64,000 nt of DNA from assembly GCF_010727945.1 (NCBI RefSeq), contig NZ_AP022569.1, forward strand, positions 4,650,001 to 4,714,000. The letters run 5' to 3'. The stretch's first letter is position 1, and each line of letters opens with the position of its first letter. Shown here piece by piece: positions 35,676 to 44,054 of this stretch. A program made the position numbers and the translations under genes. The notes below the pieces were generated by a model, which saw only the letters and a program-made list of their open reading frames with translations, ran no database searches and was not told the DNA's origin. Source of the stretch: Mycobacterium cookii. GTDB lineage: Bacteria > Actinomycetota > Actinomycetes > Mycobacteriales > Mycobacteriaceae.

Positions 35676-37069
35676 GCTTGCACATCCGTTGTCGTACTGT
35701 CGATTTCGTCAGGCCAGCGGCCGTCGTTCTCCCAGAAGCGGCGAATCTCTTCGAGCTGTCGGCCCTTGGTTTCCGGGGCGAACCGGTAGCCCAGAACGAA
35801 TCCGACCGTTGCCAACAAGCCGAACACGGCGAACGTGCCGGCGCCGCCCAGGGTGTGCAGCATCGTCAGAAACACCCCGGCGACCAGCGCGTTGGCCGAC
35901 AAGTTGGCGGTCAGCATCGCGCTGGAGCCCAATGACCTCAGGTGCGCGGGGAAGGCCTCACCGGCGTAAACCCAGACCAGCGCCCCGAATCCGAACGTGA
36001 AACCCATGGTGAACAGCAGCAGGCCGACGTAGCCGAATCCTGAGACGGCGCTGGAGTTGGCGGCGAAGACACCGACCAGCACGGCGTCGCCGACAATCAT
36101 CGCGGCGATACCGGACAGCAGGATGGGCCGCCGTCCGAGCCGATCGACGAGGAACAACGACACCAGTACCGCGACCAGCGACGCCAGCTGCACCAGCGCG
36201 GGCAGCACCAGCAAGGCGAATTTGCCCTGGAATCCCATCGACTCGAAGAGCCGTGGGCTGTAATAGATGATCCCGTTGATCCCGGTCAGCTGGGCGAAGA
36301 AGCCAAGGCCGACGACGAAGATCAGGGCCCGCAGATATGGCGGGCGCAGCATCTCGACGAATTTCCCGCCGACTTCTTCGCGCATCGCCTCGGCGATCTC
36401 GGTGAGTTCCTGCTCGACGTCGCGGTTGGGTTCGACCCGCAGCAGTGCCCGGCGGGCGTCGTCAACCCGGTTCTTGAATAGGTAGTACCGGGCGGTGTCG
36501 GGCATCCGGGCCAGCATCGGCAGCACCACCAGCGCGGGTACGGAGGCCAACCCGAGCATCCACCGCCAGTCGTGCGAATCCGCCAGCAGATACGCGACGA
36601 GGTAGCCGGCGATGATGCCCAGCACCGTCGCCACCTGATAGGTCACCAGCATCGCGCCGCGCACCCGCGCCGGCGCCGACTCGGCGATGAACACCGGGAC
36701 CACCACCGCCGACAGCCCGATGGTCACGCCGAGCAGCAGGCGTGCGGTCAGCAGCAGCGGCATCGACTCCGACCAGGCGGCCAGCAACGCGAAAATCGCG
36801 TAGCCGCCCGCCACCAGCATCATCGACTTCTTGCGCCCGATCGCATTGGCGAGCACGCCGCCGGACAGCGCGCCGCAGATCTGTCCGATCACCACGGTCG
36901 TGGTCAACATTTCTTGCTGGTGGATGGTCAGCTTGAAGTCGTCGGCGATGAACAGCAGCGCACCGGAGATGTTCGACATGTCGTAGCCGCAGACGATGCC
37001 CAGGCTCGCTGCCGCAAGAGCGATCAGCAACCGTCGTCGCGCTCGTACAGACTCGCCGATGCGGCTCAC
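35666..37069 (-). CDS. Major facilitator superfamily sugar transporter (SugI-like)
   Basis: A 467-residue protein with twelve predicted helices. The sugar-porter signatures are GGVLANAIGRKKSM (loop 2-3), LVSLFLVDRLGRRPILLSG (loop 8-9) and RFAPETKGRQLEEI near the C-terminus. It corresponds to Rv3331 sugI by place. The substrate could be a hexose or, given the overlap with nagA, N-acetylglucosamine (inference). It lies 42 bases downstream of dacB1. Confidence 0.9.
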   Translation of the reverse strand: MSRIGESVRARRRLLIALAAASLGIVCGYDMSNISGALLFIADDFKLTIHQQEMLTTTVVIGQICGALSGGVLANAIGRKKSMMLVAGGYAIFALLAAWSESMPLLLTARLLLGVTIGLSAVVVPVFIAESAPARVRGAMLVTYQVATVLGIIAGYLVAYLLADSHDWRWMLGLASVPALVVLPMLARMPDTARYYLFKNRVDDARRALLRVEPNRDVEQELTEIAEAMREEVGGKFVEMLRPPYLRALIFVVGLGFFAQLTGINGIIYYSPRLFESMGFQGKFALLVLPALVQLASLVAVLVSLFLVDRLGRRPILLSGIAAMIVGDAVLVGVFAANSSAVSGFGYVGLLLFTMGFTFGFGALVWVYAGEAFPAHLRSLGSSAMLTANLSANALVAGVFLTMLHTLGGAGTFAVFGLLATVGFVLGYRFAPETKGRQLEEIRRFWENDGRWPDEIDSTTTDVQACR

Positions 37070-37111
37070 AATCTTCCTTCCGGGGTGGCCGCCTCGGCCC
37101 CCTGCCGCTGC

Positions 37112-38341
37112 CTAGTGCTGCGGCCGCCGGTTCATCGAGCGAGCCACCATAATCAAGCCGAACACGACGACCGTACCGATTACCGCGACGCCGACCCTAA
37201 CCGGCAGCGCATCGGCGGCGGGGATCAGCGCGGCCGCGTTGGCGGCGGCCCCGGCGGCGGGGTTGCCCGGTTCGGCGGCCTTGGGTATGGCCAGCGACGG
37301 GTCGGGCTCGATCAGCGTTCCGACCCGGGTCCCGGGCGCGGTCGAGAAACCGTAGTCCAGCAGATGGGCCGCCTGTTGCCACGGGGCTATCGGCTGGCGG
37401 GTGCCGTGCAGCAGCACAGCCATCAGGCGCCGCCCGTCCCGGTTCGCGGCGCCGACGAACGTCTGGCCGGCGTCGTCGGTGTAGCCGGTCTTGCCGCCGA
37501 GCGCGCCGGGATAGTGGTACAGCAGCTGGTTGTCGTTCTCCAGCTCGTAGCCGGGGTGGTCGGCGTGGCCGGGAAAGTCGAACTTCTGGGTGTGCACGAT
37601 GTCGGCGAAAGTGGGGTTCTCCCAGGCGTATCGGTAGAACAGCCCGATGTCGTAGGCCGACGTGCTCATGCCCGGGCCGTCCAGGCCCGACGGCGTCGCT
37701 GCGCGGGTGTCCTTGCCGCCGAGCCTGGCGGCCAGCGCATTGATCTTCTCCAGCGCGACCGGCATGCCGCCCAGTTGCACGGCCAGTGAGTGCGCGGCGT
37801 CGTTGCCGGAATGCATCAGCAGGCCGTGTAGCAACTGGTTGACGGTGTAGGTGCCACCCGGGGCAACGCCGACCCGGGTGCCCTCCGCGGCGGCATCGTC
37901 AGGCGTGCCGTCGACGGTCTTGTTGAGGTTGAGCTCGCGCAGTGACGCCATTGCGACGAGCACCTTGATGACACTGGCCGGGCGGTGACGACCATGCGCG
38001 TCCCGCGCGGCGATGATGGCGCCGCTGTCCAGGTCGGCCACCACCCAGGCGTCCGCGGAGACGTCGCCAGGCACCGGAGGCGTGCCGGCGGCGGTGACGA
38101 CGCCGCAGTTGCCGAGCGCATTACCGCCGACCGGCGACGGGGGCACCGGCAGCGGCAGCGGCGGGTCGCCGGCTTGCGGGACTTCCGACGAGTCGACCGC
38201 CGGCGGGGTGGCCACCTTGAACGGGCACATGTCGTGGACGACAGCGGGTTCGGCTTGCGCAACGGGCATGCCGAGCAGAGCCGGTGCGGTCAGCAGGAAA
38301 CCGGCCGCTGCCAGGCATGACGCAGTACGTAACAGAGGCAT
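37112..38341 (-). CDS. dacB1: D-alanyl-D-alanine carboxypeptidase DacB1
   Basis: A 409-residue penicillin-binding protein (PBP5/S11 type). The signal peptide is [19 protein letters not shown]. The active-site motifs are [10 protein letters not shown] (SxxK), HSGNDAAHS (SxN) and [12 protein letters not shown] (KTG). A C-terminal helix (residues about 380-400: [18 protein letters not shown]) anchors it. It trims the terminal D-Ala of peptidoglycan stem peptides. It corresponds to Rv3330 (405 aa). It is part of the minus-strand run with the transporter and nagA. There is no Shine-Dalgarno before the ATG. Confidence 0.94.
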   Translation of the reverse strand: MPLLRTASCLAAAGFLLTAPALLGMPVAQAEPAVVHDMCPFKVATPPAVDSSEVPQAGDPPLPLPVPPSPVGGNALGNCGVVTAAGTPPVPGDVSADAWVVADLDSGAIIAARDAHGRHRPASVIKVLVAMASLRELNLNKTVDGTPDDAAAEGTRVGVAPGGTYTVNQLLHGLLMHSGNDAAHSLAVQLGGMPVALEKINALAARLGGKDTRAATPSGLDGPGMSTSAYDIGLFYRYAWENPTFADIVHTQKFDFPGHADHPGYELENDNQLLYHYPGALGGKTGYTDDAGQTFVGAANRDGRRLMAVLLHGTRQPIAPWQQAAHLLDYGFSTAPGTRVGTLIEPDPSLAIPKAAEPGNPAAGAAANAAALIPAADALPVRVGVAVIGTVVVFGLIMVARSMNRRPQH

Positions 38342-38348
38342 CGTCTGA

Positions 38349-38379
38349 GCAGATTAGGCGATCAGACGCCTAATTCTGC
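38349..38379 (-). promoter_or_regulatory. Dyad element just upstream of dacB1
   Basis: TTAGGCG (38354-38360) and CGCCTAA (38367-38373) form a seven-pair dyad around six bases. GCAGA and TTCTGC extend it with a one-base offset. On the minus strand its TAATCT could serve as a -10 box nine bases before the dacB1 ATG, which has no ribosome site. It is either an operator over a leaderless promoter or a transcribed hairpin that ends the upstream gene. Confidence 0.4.
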
Positions 38380-38400
38380 GGAGCCGCGCTGTGACTGGTG

Positions 38401-39420
38401 TTACGGATGTTGCACAAATTTGTTGTTGTCAATGGGGAGGTAACAAATGCCGGGCCCGGCGATGCGACCGAGCCACAATCGCCCCGGTGTCTCCACCACG
38501 CCGGTGGCCAGGCCGAATTCCGGATGCTGGGTGTGCAACTGGGCCACCACGTGGCCGTTGTCGGGGTCGAACGCGACCACCCACACCGTTGACTTCGGGT
38601 TGGGTAGCCAGCTGTACGGCAGCAGCCGCCACATCGCAGCGCGGATGACCGGCGCGCGAGGCCCCAGCCATTCGTTCAGCGCGTTGCGGTCTGAGACCAG
38701 GGCCACCCAGATCCGGCCGTCGAGACCGGTGGAGATGTTGTCCGGATAGCCCGGCAGCTCGTTCGCCAGTGGCTCGATCGTGCCAGCGCGGTCGCCGGTC
38801 AGCCAGTACTTGGACACCCGGCAGGCCGAGCTCTCTGCGTATACCAAAGCCGATTCGTCGGCGGTCAGCGTCACCCCGTTGGCGAAGTAGAGACCGGACG
38901 CGAGTTCGGTCACCGTGCCATCGGCGTCGAGCCGGAACAGCGACCCGCATCCGCGGCCCTCGATGATCGAGCCCTTGTAGTACTCGTAGTGAAAGCGACT
39001 GGTCGATTCGGTGAAATATATTGTGCCGTATGATGATTCGACGACGTTGGAGCAGAACGTCAAGGGCCGTCCGTCGACTTCGGCGACGAGTGTTTCCATG
39101 GTCCCGGTGCTGGGGTCGTAGCGGAGCAGGCCGCGGTGGCTGTCGCAGATCAACAGCCGGCCGTCCCGCGCGACGGCCAGACCCAGCGGCCGGCCGCCGG
39201 TGTCGGTGACCACGTCAACGGAGCCGCCGTCGGGGCCGATGCGGATGATCCGGCCGTCTTCGACGCCGGTCCAGATGTTGCCGTGGGCGTCGGCGACCAC
39301 ATCCTCGGCGGCGGTGCCCGGCACGTCGACGATGTGCAGCGTCGCGGTCAGGTCGGGCTCGGGCAGCGGCCGCGACGGCGGCGGTTGCCACCGGATCGGA
39401 TCGATAGGCGGCTTAGGCAA
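38401..39420 (-). CDS. SMP-30 / strictosidine-synthase-like beta-propeller lactonase
   Basis: A 339-residue six-bladed propeller protein. LCDSHRGLLRYD-like strands recur, and SSYGTIYFTESTSRF and KYWLTGDRAGTIEPLANELPGYPDNIS are diagnostic of the strictosidine synthase/APMAP group. Members are mostly lactonases or esterases, often calcium dependent; the substrate is not known. The predicted start is TTG 39420, inside the first MIRU unit, with GAGGAGG ten bases upstream supplied by that unit. It is preceded by the aminotransferase gene and followed by dacB1. Confidence 0.83.
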   Translation of the reverse strand: MPKPPIDPIRWQPPPSRPLPEPDLTATLHIVDVPGTAAEDVVADAHGNIWTGVEDGRIIRIGPDGGSVDVVTDTGGRPLGLAVARDGRLLICDSHRGLLRYDPSTGTMETLVAEVDGRPLTFCSNVVESSYGTIYFTESTSRFHYEYYKGSIIEGRGCGSLFRLDADGTVTELASGLYFANGVTLTADESALVYAESSACRVSKYWLTGDRAGTIEPLANELPGYPDNISTGLDGRIWVALVSDRNALNEWLGPRAPVIRAAMWRLLPYSWLPNPKSTVWVVAFDPDNGHVVAQLHTQHPEFGLATGVVETPGRLWLGRIAGPGICYLPIDNNKFVQHP

Positions 39421-39587
39421 TTGCGCCGCTCCTCCTCATCGCTTCGCTCTGCATCGTCGCCGGCTTAGGCAATTGCGCCGCTCCTCCTCATCGCTTCGCT
39501 CTGCATCGTCGCCGGCTTAGGCAATTGCGCCGCTCCTCCTCATCGCTTCGCTCTGCATCGTCGCCGGCTTAGGCAATTGCGCCGCTC
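39410..39587 (-). repeat. MIRU array, three 52-bp units plus a partial copy
   Basis: Units 39410-39461, 39462-39513 and 39514-39565 are identical, and 39566-39587 repeats the first 22 bases. On the minus strand each unit reads TAAGCCGGCGACGATGCAGA, then GCGAAGCGATGAGGAGGAG and CGGCGCAATTGCC. This is the short (about 53-bp) form of mycobacterial MIRU sequence. The array joins the aminotransferase stop to the start of the SMP-30-like gene and overlaps both. Confidence 0.92.
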
Positions 39588-40903
39588 TCCTGTGTCAGCA
39601 CGCCGCGCACGATGGCTTCGATGGTGTCGAATTCGGCTTGCCCGCTGATCAACGGCGGTGCGAGCTGGATGACGGAATCGCCGCGATCGTCTGTGCGGCA
39701 ATACAACCCGGCCTCGAAAAGGCCCGCGGACACCCGGCCCAACAGCGCGCGCTTCTCGTCGGCGTCGAAGGTCTGCTTGCTTGACTTGTCTTTCACCAGC
39801 TCGATGCCGAAGAAGTAGCCCTCGCCGCGGACGTCGCCGACGATCGGTAGGTCGTACAGCTTCTCCAAAGTGGCGCGCAGCGCGGGCGACTGCTGCCTGA
39901 CCCGGTCGTTGAGGCCCTCCCGCTCGAAGATGTCCAGGTTGGCCAGTGCGACGGCGGTGGATACCGGATGGCCACCGAAGGTGTAACCGTGCGCGAACAT
40001 CGTGTCGGTGCCGTAGAACGGCTCGAACAACCGCTCGCTGGCGATCATCGCGCCCAGCGGCGAATAGCCCGAAGTCATGCCCTTGGCGCAGGTGATCATG
40101 TCCGGCACGTAGCCGAAATCGGTGCAGGCGAACATCGACCCGATGCGGCCGAACGCGCAGATCACTTCGTCGGAGACCAGCAGCACGTCGTAGTGGTCGC
40201 AGATCTCCCGCACCCGTTCGAAGTAGCCCGGCGGAGGCGGTATCGAACCGCCCGCGTTCTGCACCGGCTCGAGGAACACCGCGGCCACGGTGTCGGGTCC
40301 TTCGAACTCGATGGCCTCGGCGATCCGGTCGGCGGCCCATCGCCCAAAGGCCTTGGCGTCGGCGTCGAACGGTTCGGGCGCCCGATAGAAGTTGGTGTTC
40401 GGCACCCGAAAGCCGCCCGGTGTCACCGGTTCGAACGGCGCCTTGTACTTCGGCAGGCCGGTGATGGCCAGTGCCCCCTGCGTCGTGCCGTGATAGGCGA
40501 CGGCGCGCGAAATGACCTTGTGCTTACCGGGTTTGCCGGTCAGTTTGAAGAACTGCTTGGCGACTTTCCATGCCGTCTCGACCGCCTCGGTGCCGCCGCT
40601 GGTGAAGAACACCCGGTTGAGATCGCCCGGAGCGTAGCGGGCCAGCCGCTCGGAGAGCTCGATGGCCGGCGGCGTCGCGTATCCCCACAGTGGGAAGAAC
40701 GCCAGTGTCTCGGCCTGACGAGCGGCGGCCTGCGCGAGCTCGGCGCGGCCGTGACCAACCTGCACCGTGAACAGAGCCGACAGGCCGTCCAGGTAGCTCT
40801 TGCCGGCGTCGTCGAAGATCGTTACGCCCTCGCCGCGGGTGATGATCGGCGGGCTGACGCCGGGACTCTGCCGGGCGAAGTGCAGCCAGAGGTGATCAGT
40901 CAT
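39569..40903 (-). CDS. Class III PLP-dependent aminotransferase
   Basis: A 444-residue protein. FFTSGGTEAVETAWKVAKQ is the phosphate-binding block, EPVQNAGGSIPPPPGYFERV and LLVSDEVICAFGRIG carry the PLP-binding Asp, and CAKGMTSGYSPLGA has the Schiff-base Lys. It is of the omega-amino acid:pyruvate or 4-aminobutyrate-like group and corresponds to Rv3329. The substrate is not known. Its ATG overlaps the MOSC stop (ATGA). The last codons and stop (ESGAIA-TAA) are also the beginning of the MIRU array. Confidence 0.9.
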   Translation of the reverse strand: MTDHLWLHFARQSPGVSPPIITRGEGVTIFDDAGKSYLDGLSALFTVQVGHGRAELAQAAARQAETLAFFPLWGYATPPAIELSERLARYAPGDLNRVFFTSGGTEAVETAWKVAKQFFKLTGKPGKHKVISRAVAYHGTTQGALAITGLPKYKAPFEPVTPGGFRVPNTNFYRAPEPFDADAKAFGRWAADRIAEAIEFEGPDTVAAVFLEPVQNAGGSIPPPPGYFERVREICDHYDVLLVSDEVICAFGRIGSMFACTDFGYVPDMITCAKGMTSGYSPLGAMIASERLFEPFYGTDTMFAHGYTFGGHPVSTAVALANLDIFEREGLNDRVRQQSPALRATLEKLYDLPIVGDVRGEGYFFGIELVKDKSSKQTFDADEKRALLGRVSAGLFEAGLYCRTDDRGDSVIQLAPPLISGQAEFDTIEAIVRGVLTQESGAIA

Positions 40904-41556
40904 GTAACCCGTTGCCGTGCGAAGCTTTTCAGCTCGGCCGACAGCGCGTCGGCCTTCAACAACTCCGGAACCAGGCTCGGGTCTTTCATCCGGGCCGCAA
41001 AGGCCAGCCCGATGGTGACGTTGTGGTCGGGGCGGTGCTCGATCGTGATTGCATCACCCGCTTGCACCTGACCCGAGGACAGCACGCGGAAATACGCCCC
41101 GGGCACCCCGGCTTCGGTGAACGTCCTGATCCAGTGCGGCCGGTTCAGGAAGGCCGCGAAGGTCCGGCACGGTGTGCGCGGGGCGGAGACTTCGAGAAGC
41201 AGCGTGCCGGTCCCGATCCGCCATCGTTCGCCGATCCGGGTCTGGGTCAGGTCGACACCGACGGTGGTGAGGTTTTCGCCGAACATTCCGTTGTCGAGCG
41301 TGACCCCGAGTTGCGCTTCCCAGCTGTCGAGGTCTTCGCGGGCGTAGGCGTAGACGGCTTGGTCGGATTTGCCGTGAAACCTGGTATTTCCGATGTGGTC
41401 GCCGACCAGACCGCTGGCATCATCTTGCGTCTGGCCAGGCGGGCGTACCTGGACGGGCTCGGCGACGGGACGCTTGTCGATACCCGTCAGATTCGACTGC
41501 GCGCGCGGATCGGGGTTTGTGCTGAGCCGGGCCACATTAACTGACAAGACGTGCAC
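40900..41556 (-). CDS. MOSC-domain protein (YiiM-like)
   Basis: A 218-residue protein starting at GTG (MHVLSVNVARLSTNP). MFGENLTTVGVDL and SAPRTPCRTFAAFL hold the conserved MOSC core, including the Cys thought to be used in sulfur or molybdenum-cofactor chemistry. YiiM-like members reduce N-hydroxylated substrates with the molybdenum cofactor. The function here is inferred only from family. The open frame extends upstream through the MIRU-like repeat, but those residues are antisense repeat translation. It is coupled to the aminotransferase gene by ATGA and divergent from sigJ. Confidence 0.82.
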   Translation of the reverse strand: MHVLSVNVARLSTNPDPRAQSNLTGIDKRPVAEPVQVRPPGQTQDDASGLVGDHIGNTRFHGKSDQAVYAYAREDLDSWEAQLGVTLDNGMFGENLTTVGVDLTQTRIGERWRIGTGTLLLEVSAPRTPCRTFAAFLNRPHWIRTFTEAGVPGAYFRVLSSGQVQAGDAITIEHRPDHNVTIGLAFAARMKDPSLVPELLKADALSAELKSFARQRVT

Positions 41557-41600
41557 TGGCTCAAGATACGCTCGCGGTATGGCCTCAGCACAGCAGGTCA

Positions 41601-41714
41601 CCCGGTGACGATGCGGAAGGCGCAGCGTTCTGAGGAGGAGCCGGGCAATCAGGCCGGCCCGGTGACGATGCGGAAGGCGCAGCGTTCTGAGGAGGAGCCG
41701 GGCAATCAGGCCGG
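41601..41714 (+). repeat. Duplicated 57-bp MIRU-like unit encoding the SigJ N-terminus
   Basis: Two identical 57-base units (41601-41657 and 41658-41714) contain GTGACGATGCGGAAGG and TGAGGAGGAGCCGGGCAATC. The shared core with the array at 39410 is GACGATGC, then GCG, then TGAGGAGGAGC. As 57 is a multiple of three, the units encode a repeated peptide MRKAQRSEEEPGNQAG in the sigJ frame. A single relative lies at 10550-10582. Confidence 0.9.
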
Positions 41715-42612
41715 CGAATTCGAAGCGTTGCGACCGCACCTGATGTCAGTCGCTTACCGACTGACCGGCACGGTGACCGACGCCGAGGACATCGTGCAGG
41801 ACGCGTGGCTGCGATGGGTAGGGCATGACGGTGAGATCCGCGATCTGCGTGCCTGGTTGACGACGGTCGTCAGCCGACTCGGTCTGGACCGGCTGCGGTC
41901 GGCTGCGCACCGCCGGGAAAGCTATGTGGGCCAATGGTTACCGGAACCGGTGGTCACCGGATTCGACGGCGGCGATCCGCTGTCGGTGGTGGTTGCCCAC
42001 GAGGATGCGCGGTTTGCGGCGATGGTGGTGCTCGAACGCCTGTCGCCCGACCAGCGAGTCGCGTTCGTCCTGCACGACGGGTTTGCGGTGCCGTTCGCCG
42101 AGGTGGCAGAGGTGCTGGGCACCACAGAGGCGGCCGCTCGCCAACTGGGCTCGCGAGCACGCCGGGCGGTCGCCGCCGAGCCGCCGCCCAAACCGGATAC
42201 GTCGCACAACGAGGTCGTGGGAAAGCTGATGGCCGCCATCACATCCGGTGACCTGGTCGCCACAGTCGCCCTGTTGCATCCGGACGTGACGTTTACCGGG
42301 GACTCCAACCGCAAGGCGCCGACAGCGCCCCGCGTCATCCACGGGCCGGACAAGGTGGCCCGCTTCCTGTTCGGGCTCGCGCAGCGCTACGGCCCCGCGT
42401 TCATGACGACGAGCCAGCTGGCGCTGGTCAACGGCGAACTCGGCGCGTACACCGCGGGATCCCCGGGTGATGACGGATATCAGCCGATCATGCCGCGGAT
42501 CACTGTCGTCACGGTGCGCGACGGAAAGGTCGGCGCCCTATGGGATGTCGCGAACCCCGACAAGTTCACTGGTTCGCCGTTGCGGACTCAGCCCACGGAA
42601 CGCGACAGCTAG
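41668..42612 (+). CDS. sigJ: ECF41-type RNA polymerase sigma factor SigJ
   Basis: 314 residues from ATG 41668, near the 312 of M. tuberculosis SigJ (Rv3328c). Region 2 reads LMSVAYRLTGTVTDAEDIVQDAWLRW. Region 4 is RVAFVLHDGFAVPFAEVAEVLGTTEAAARQL. A SnoaL-like C-terminal domain ends with the NPDKF motif, the mark of the ECF41 group, whose C-terminal domain regulates the factor itself in place of a separate anti-sigma. The first 16 residues come from the MIRU-like unit. Other in-frame starts are ATG 41611 and GTGs at 41551, 41605 and 41662. The 3' end overlaps the convergent decarboxylase-like gene by 47 bases. Confidence 0.9.
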   Translation: MRKAQRSEEEPGNQAGEFEALRPHLMSVAYRLTGTVTDAEDIVQDAWLRWVGHDGEIRDLRAWLTTVVSRLGLDRLRSAAHRRESYVGQWLPEPVVTGFDGGDPLSVVVAHEDARFAAMVVLERLSPDQRVAFVLHDGFAVPFAEVAEVLGTTEAAARQLGSRARRAVAAEPPPKPDTSHNEVVGKLMAAITSGDLVATVALLHPDVTFTGDSNRKAPTAPRVIHGPDKVARFLFGLAQRYGPAFMTTSQLALVNGELGAYTAGSPGDDGYQPIMPRITVVTVRDGKVGALWDVANPDKFTGSPLRTQPTERDS

Positions 42613-43162
42613 CACCGGAACTGAAGCCCTGCTCGGTAATGCCCAGCGCCGAGTTCATCCGGGCGCGCATGTTCTCGACACCGATCTGGTAGGTCAGTTC
42701 GATCACCCCGTCGTCACCGAAGCGGCGGCGCAAATCCGCGACCTGGTCGTCGGTGACCGAATGCGGGTCGGTAGTCATCGCATCGGCGTACGCGACGGCG
42801 GCCCGCTCGTCGTCGGTGAAACGCGAAGACGTGGCGTAGTTCTCGATGTCCTTGAGGCGCTCGACGTCCAATCCGTCGAGGCGCTGCAACATGGACCCGA
42901 AGTCGACGCACCACGAGCAGCCGATGGTGCGTGCGGTCCAGAACACCGCGAGCTCGCGCACGCTGGCGGGCAGCGTGCGCGACGCCGACTGCAGCATGGT
43001 CTCGTGCACGGCGCTGGCGACCAGCAGCCGCGGGTGGTGGGCCGTTACCGCGAAAGGCTCGGGGACTTCGCCGAAGCGCCGCTTGGAATACCGGTACATC
43101 GCGCGGATGAGCCAATTGGCCCGTTGAGGAGGCAGGGGTTCGATGCGCGTTTTCTGTGTCAT
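42566..43162 (-). CDS. Carboxymuconolactone decarboxylase / AhpD-like protein, ECF41 partner
   Basis: A 198-residue helical protein with the redox CxxC motif in TIGCSWCVDFG (near residue 82) followed by VAYADAMTTDPHSVTDDQVADLRRRFGDDGVIELTYQIGVENMRARMN, typical of the AhpD/CMD fold. ECF41 sigma factors are nearly always next to a carboxymuconolactone decarboxylase, oxidoreductase or epimerase gene that they transcribe (established). It is convergent with sigJ, overlapping its end by 47 bases. The promoter at 43171-43197 fits that regulation. Confidence 0.88.
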   Translation of the reverse strand: MTQKTRIEPLPPQRANWLIRAMYRYSKRRFGEVPEPFAVTAHHPRLLVASAVHETMLQSASRTLPASVRELAVFWTARTIGCSWCVDFGSMLQRLDGLDVERLKDIENYATSSRFTDDERAAVAYADAMTTDPHSVTDDQVADLRRRFGDDGVIELTYQIGVENMRARMNSALGITEQGFSSGASCRVPWAESATANQ

Positions 43163-43170
43163 ACCAGTCA

Positions 43171-43197
43171 GACGAGGCAGCCCGCGCGGGTGTGACA
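43171..43197 (-). promoter_or_regulatory. Probable SigJ (ECF41) promoter of the CMD-like gene
   Basis: On the minus strand TGTCACA (43197-43191), 16 bases and CGTC (43174-43171) match the reported ECF41 promoter, TGTCACA-16-CGTC. CGTC lies eight bases before the ATG at 43162, so the message would be leaderless or nearly so. Confidence 0.8.
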
Positions 43198-43239
43198 GCT
43201 CTGGGAAAACAGGCCCACCGTCGTGGTTGCGGATCTAGC

Positions 43240-43971
43240 ATGATGCCACCCGACAAACGCGGGGGTGTTCCGATGGATGGCGGCGAGCTGAGCCCGCCCT
43301 CGGGCGTCATCACTTTCCTTTTCACCGACATCGAAGGCTCGACTCGTCGATGGGAGGCCGACGCAGTCGCGATGCGTGCGGCCCTGGCTGTCCACGACCA
43401 GGCGTTGCGCGACGCGGTCGAGGGTCAGGCGGGTTGGCTGTTTCAAGCACACCGGTGATGGCGTGTGTGCGGCGTTCGCATCGCCACGATGTGCCGTCGA
43501 AGCTGCGCGTGCCGCGCAGCTGGCTCTCGAATTGCCCGTGCGGATGGGCATAGCGACCGGCGAAGCCGAGTTGCAGGGCGCGGACTATTTTGGCACTGTG
43601 CTCAACCGCGCCGCGCGGGTGATGTCGGCCGGCCACGGCGGTCAGATCTTGCTCGACGTGCGATCAATAATTTCTACAACTCAGGCAGCTACGCTCATAT
43701 GGTCAGCCCACTAGGCGTCCTTGCCGCCCATCTCGACCGGATCGGTCGATACGAGCCCGCGGCAACAGTCGCCGGATTCGCAGCTACCGCCTTTGCTCTC
43801 GCGACGTTTCCGGAGATCGCTGCCACAATCGAGCACCTCCGAGAAGTGCTGGGCGACAACACTTACGATGCTCTGACCCATACCGGCAGCAGCATGACCA
43901 ATGCGGCGATGGCGCAATACGCGCTGGACCAGATCGACCAAGCGCGTCTCGCGCTACTGCGTTCGGACTAG
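43240..43971 (+). pseudogene. Decayed class III cyclase / TPR-regulator gene
   Basis: Three frames hold pieces of one protein. The first has GVITFLFTDIEGSTRRWEAD and reads to about 43440, the start of a class III adenylate cyclase domain. A single extra base near 43441 shifts to the next frame, which continues HTGDGVCAAFASPRCAVEAA and DYFGTVLNRAARVMSAGHGGQILLD. At about 43660 the text jumps to the far C-terminus of the ATPase-TPR region (NFYNSGSYAHMVSPLGVLAAHLDRIG) in another frame, ending at 43971. A large middle part is missing. The result is a non-functional remnant of a roughly 1000-residue cyclase-ATPase regulator. Confidence 0.85.
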
Positions 43972-44054
43972 TCACGTCGTGTGCCTGGCTGACGCCCACG
44001 GATCTACAGTGACGTGTGAATTAGCCGACGGCGAGCATGGGTGGTATCGCGAAC

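Noticed and set aside
39410..39587. Tandem repeats considered as a CRISPR array
   Set aside because: Units are adjoining and identical without variable spacers, and no cas genes are present. They match MIRU sequence.
40361..40385. TCGAACGGTTCG inside the aminotransferase gene as an SOS box
   Set aside because: The spacing between half-sites is wrong for LexA, and it is inside a coding region.
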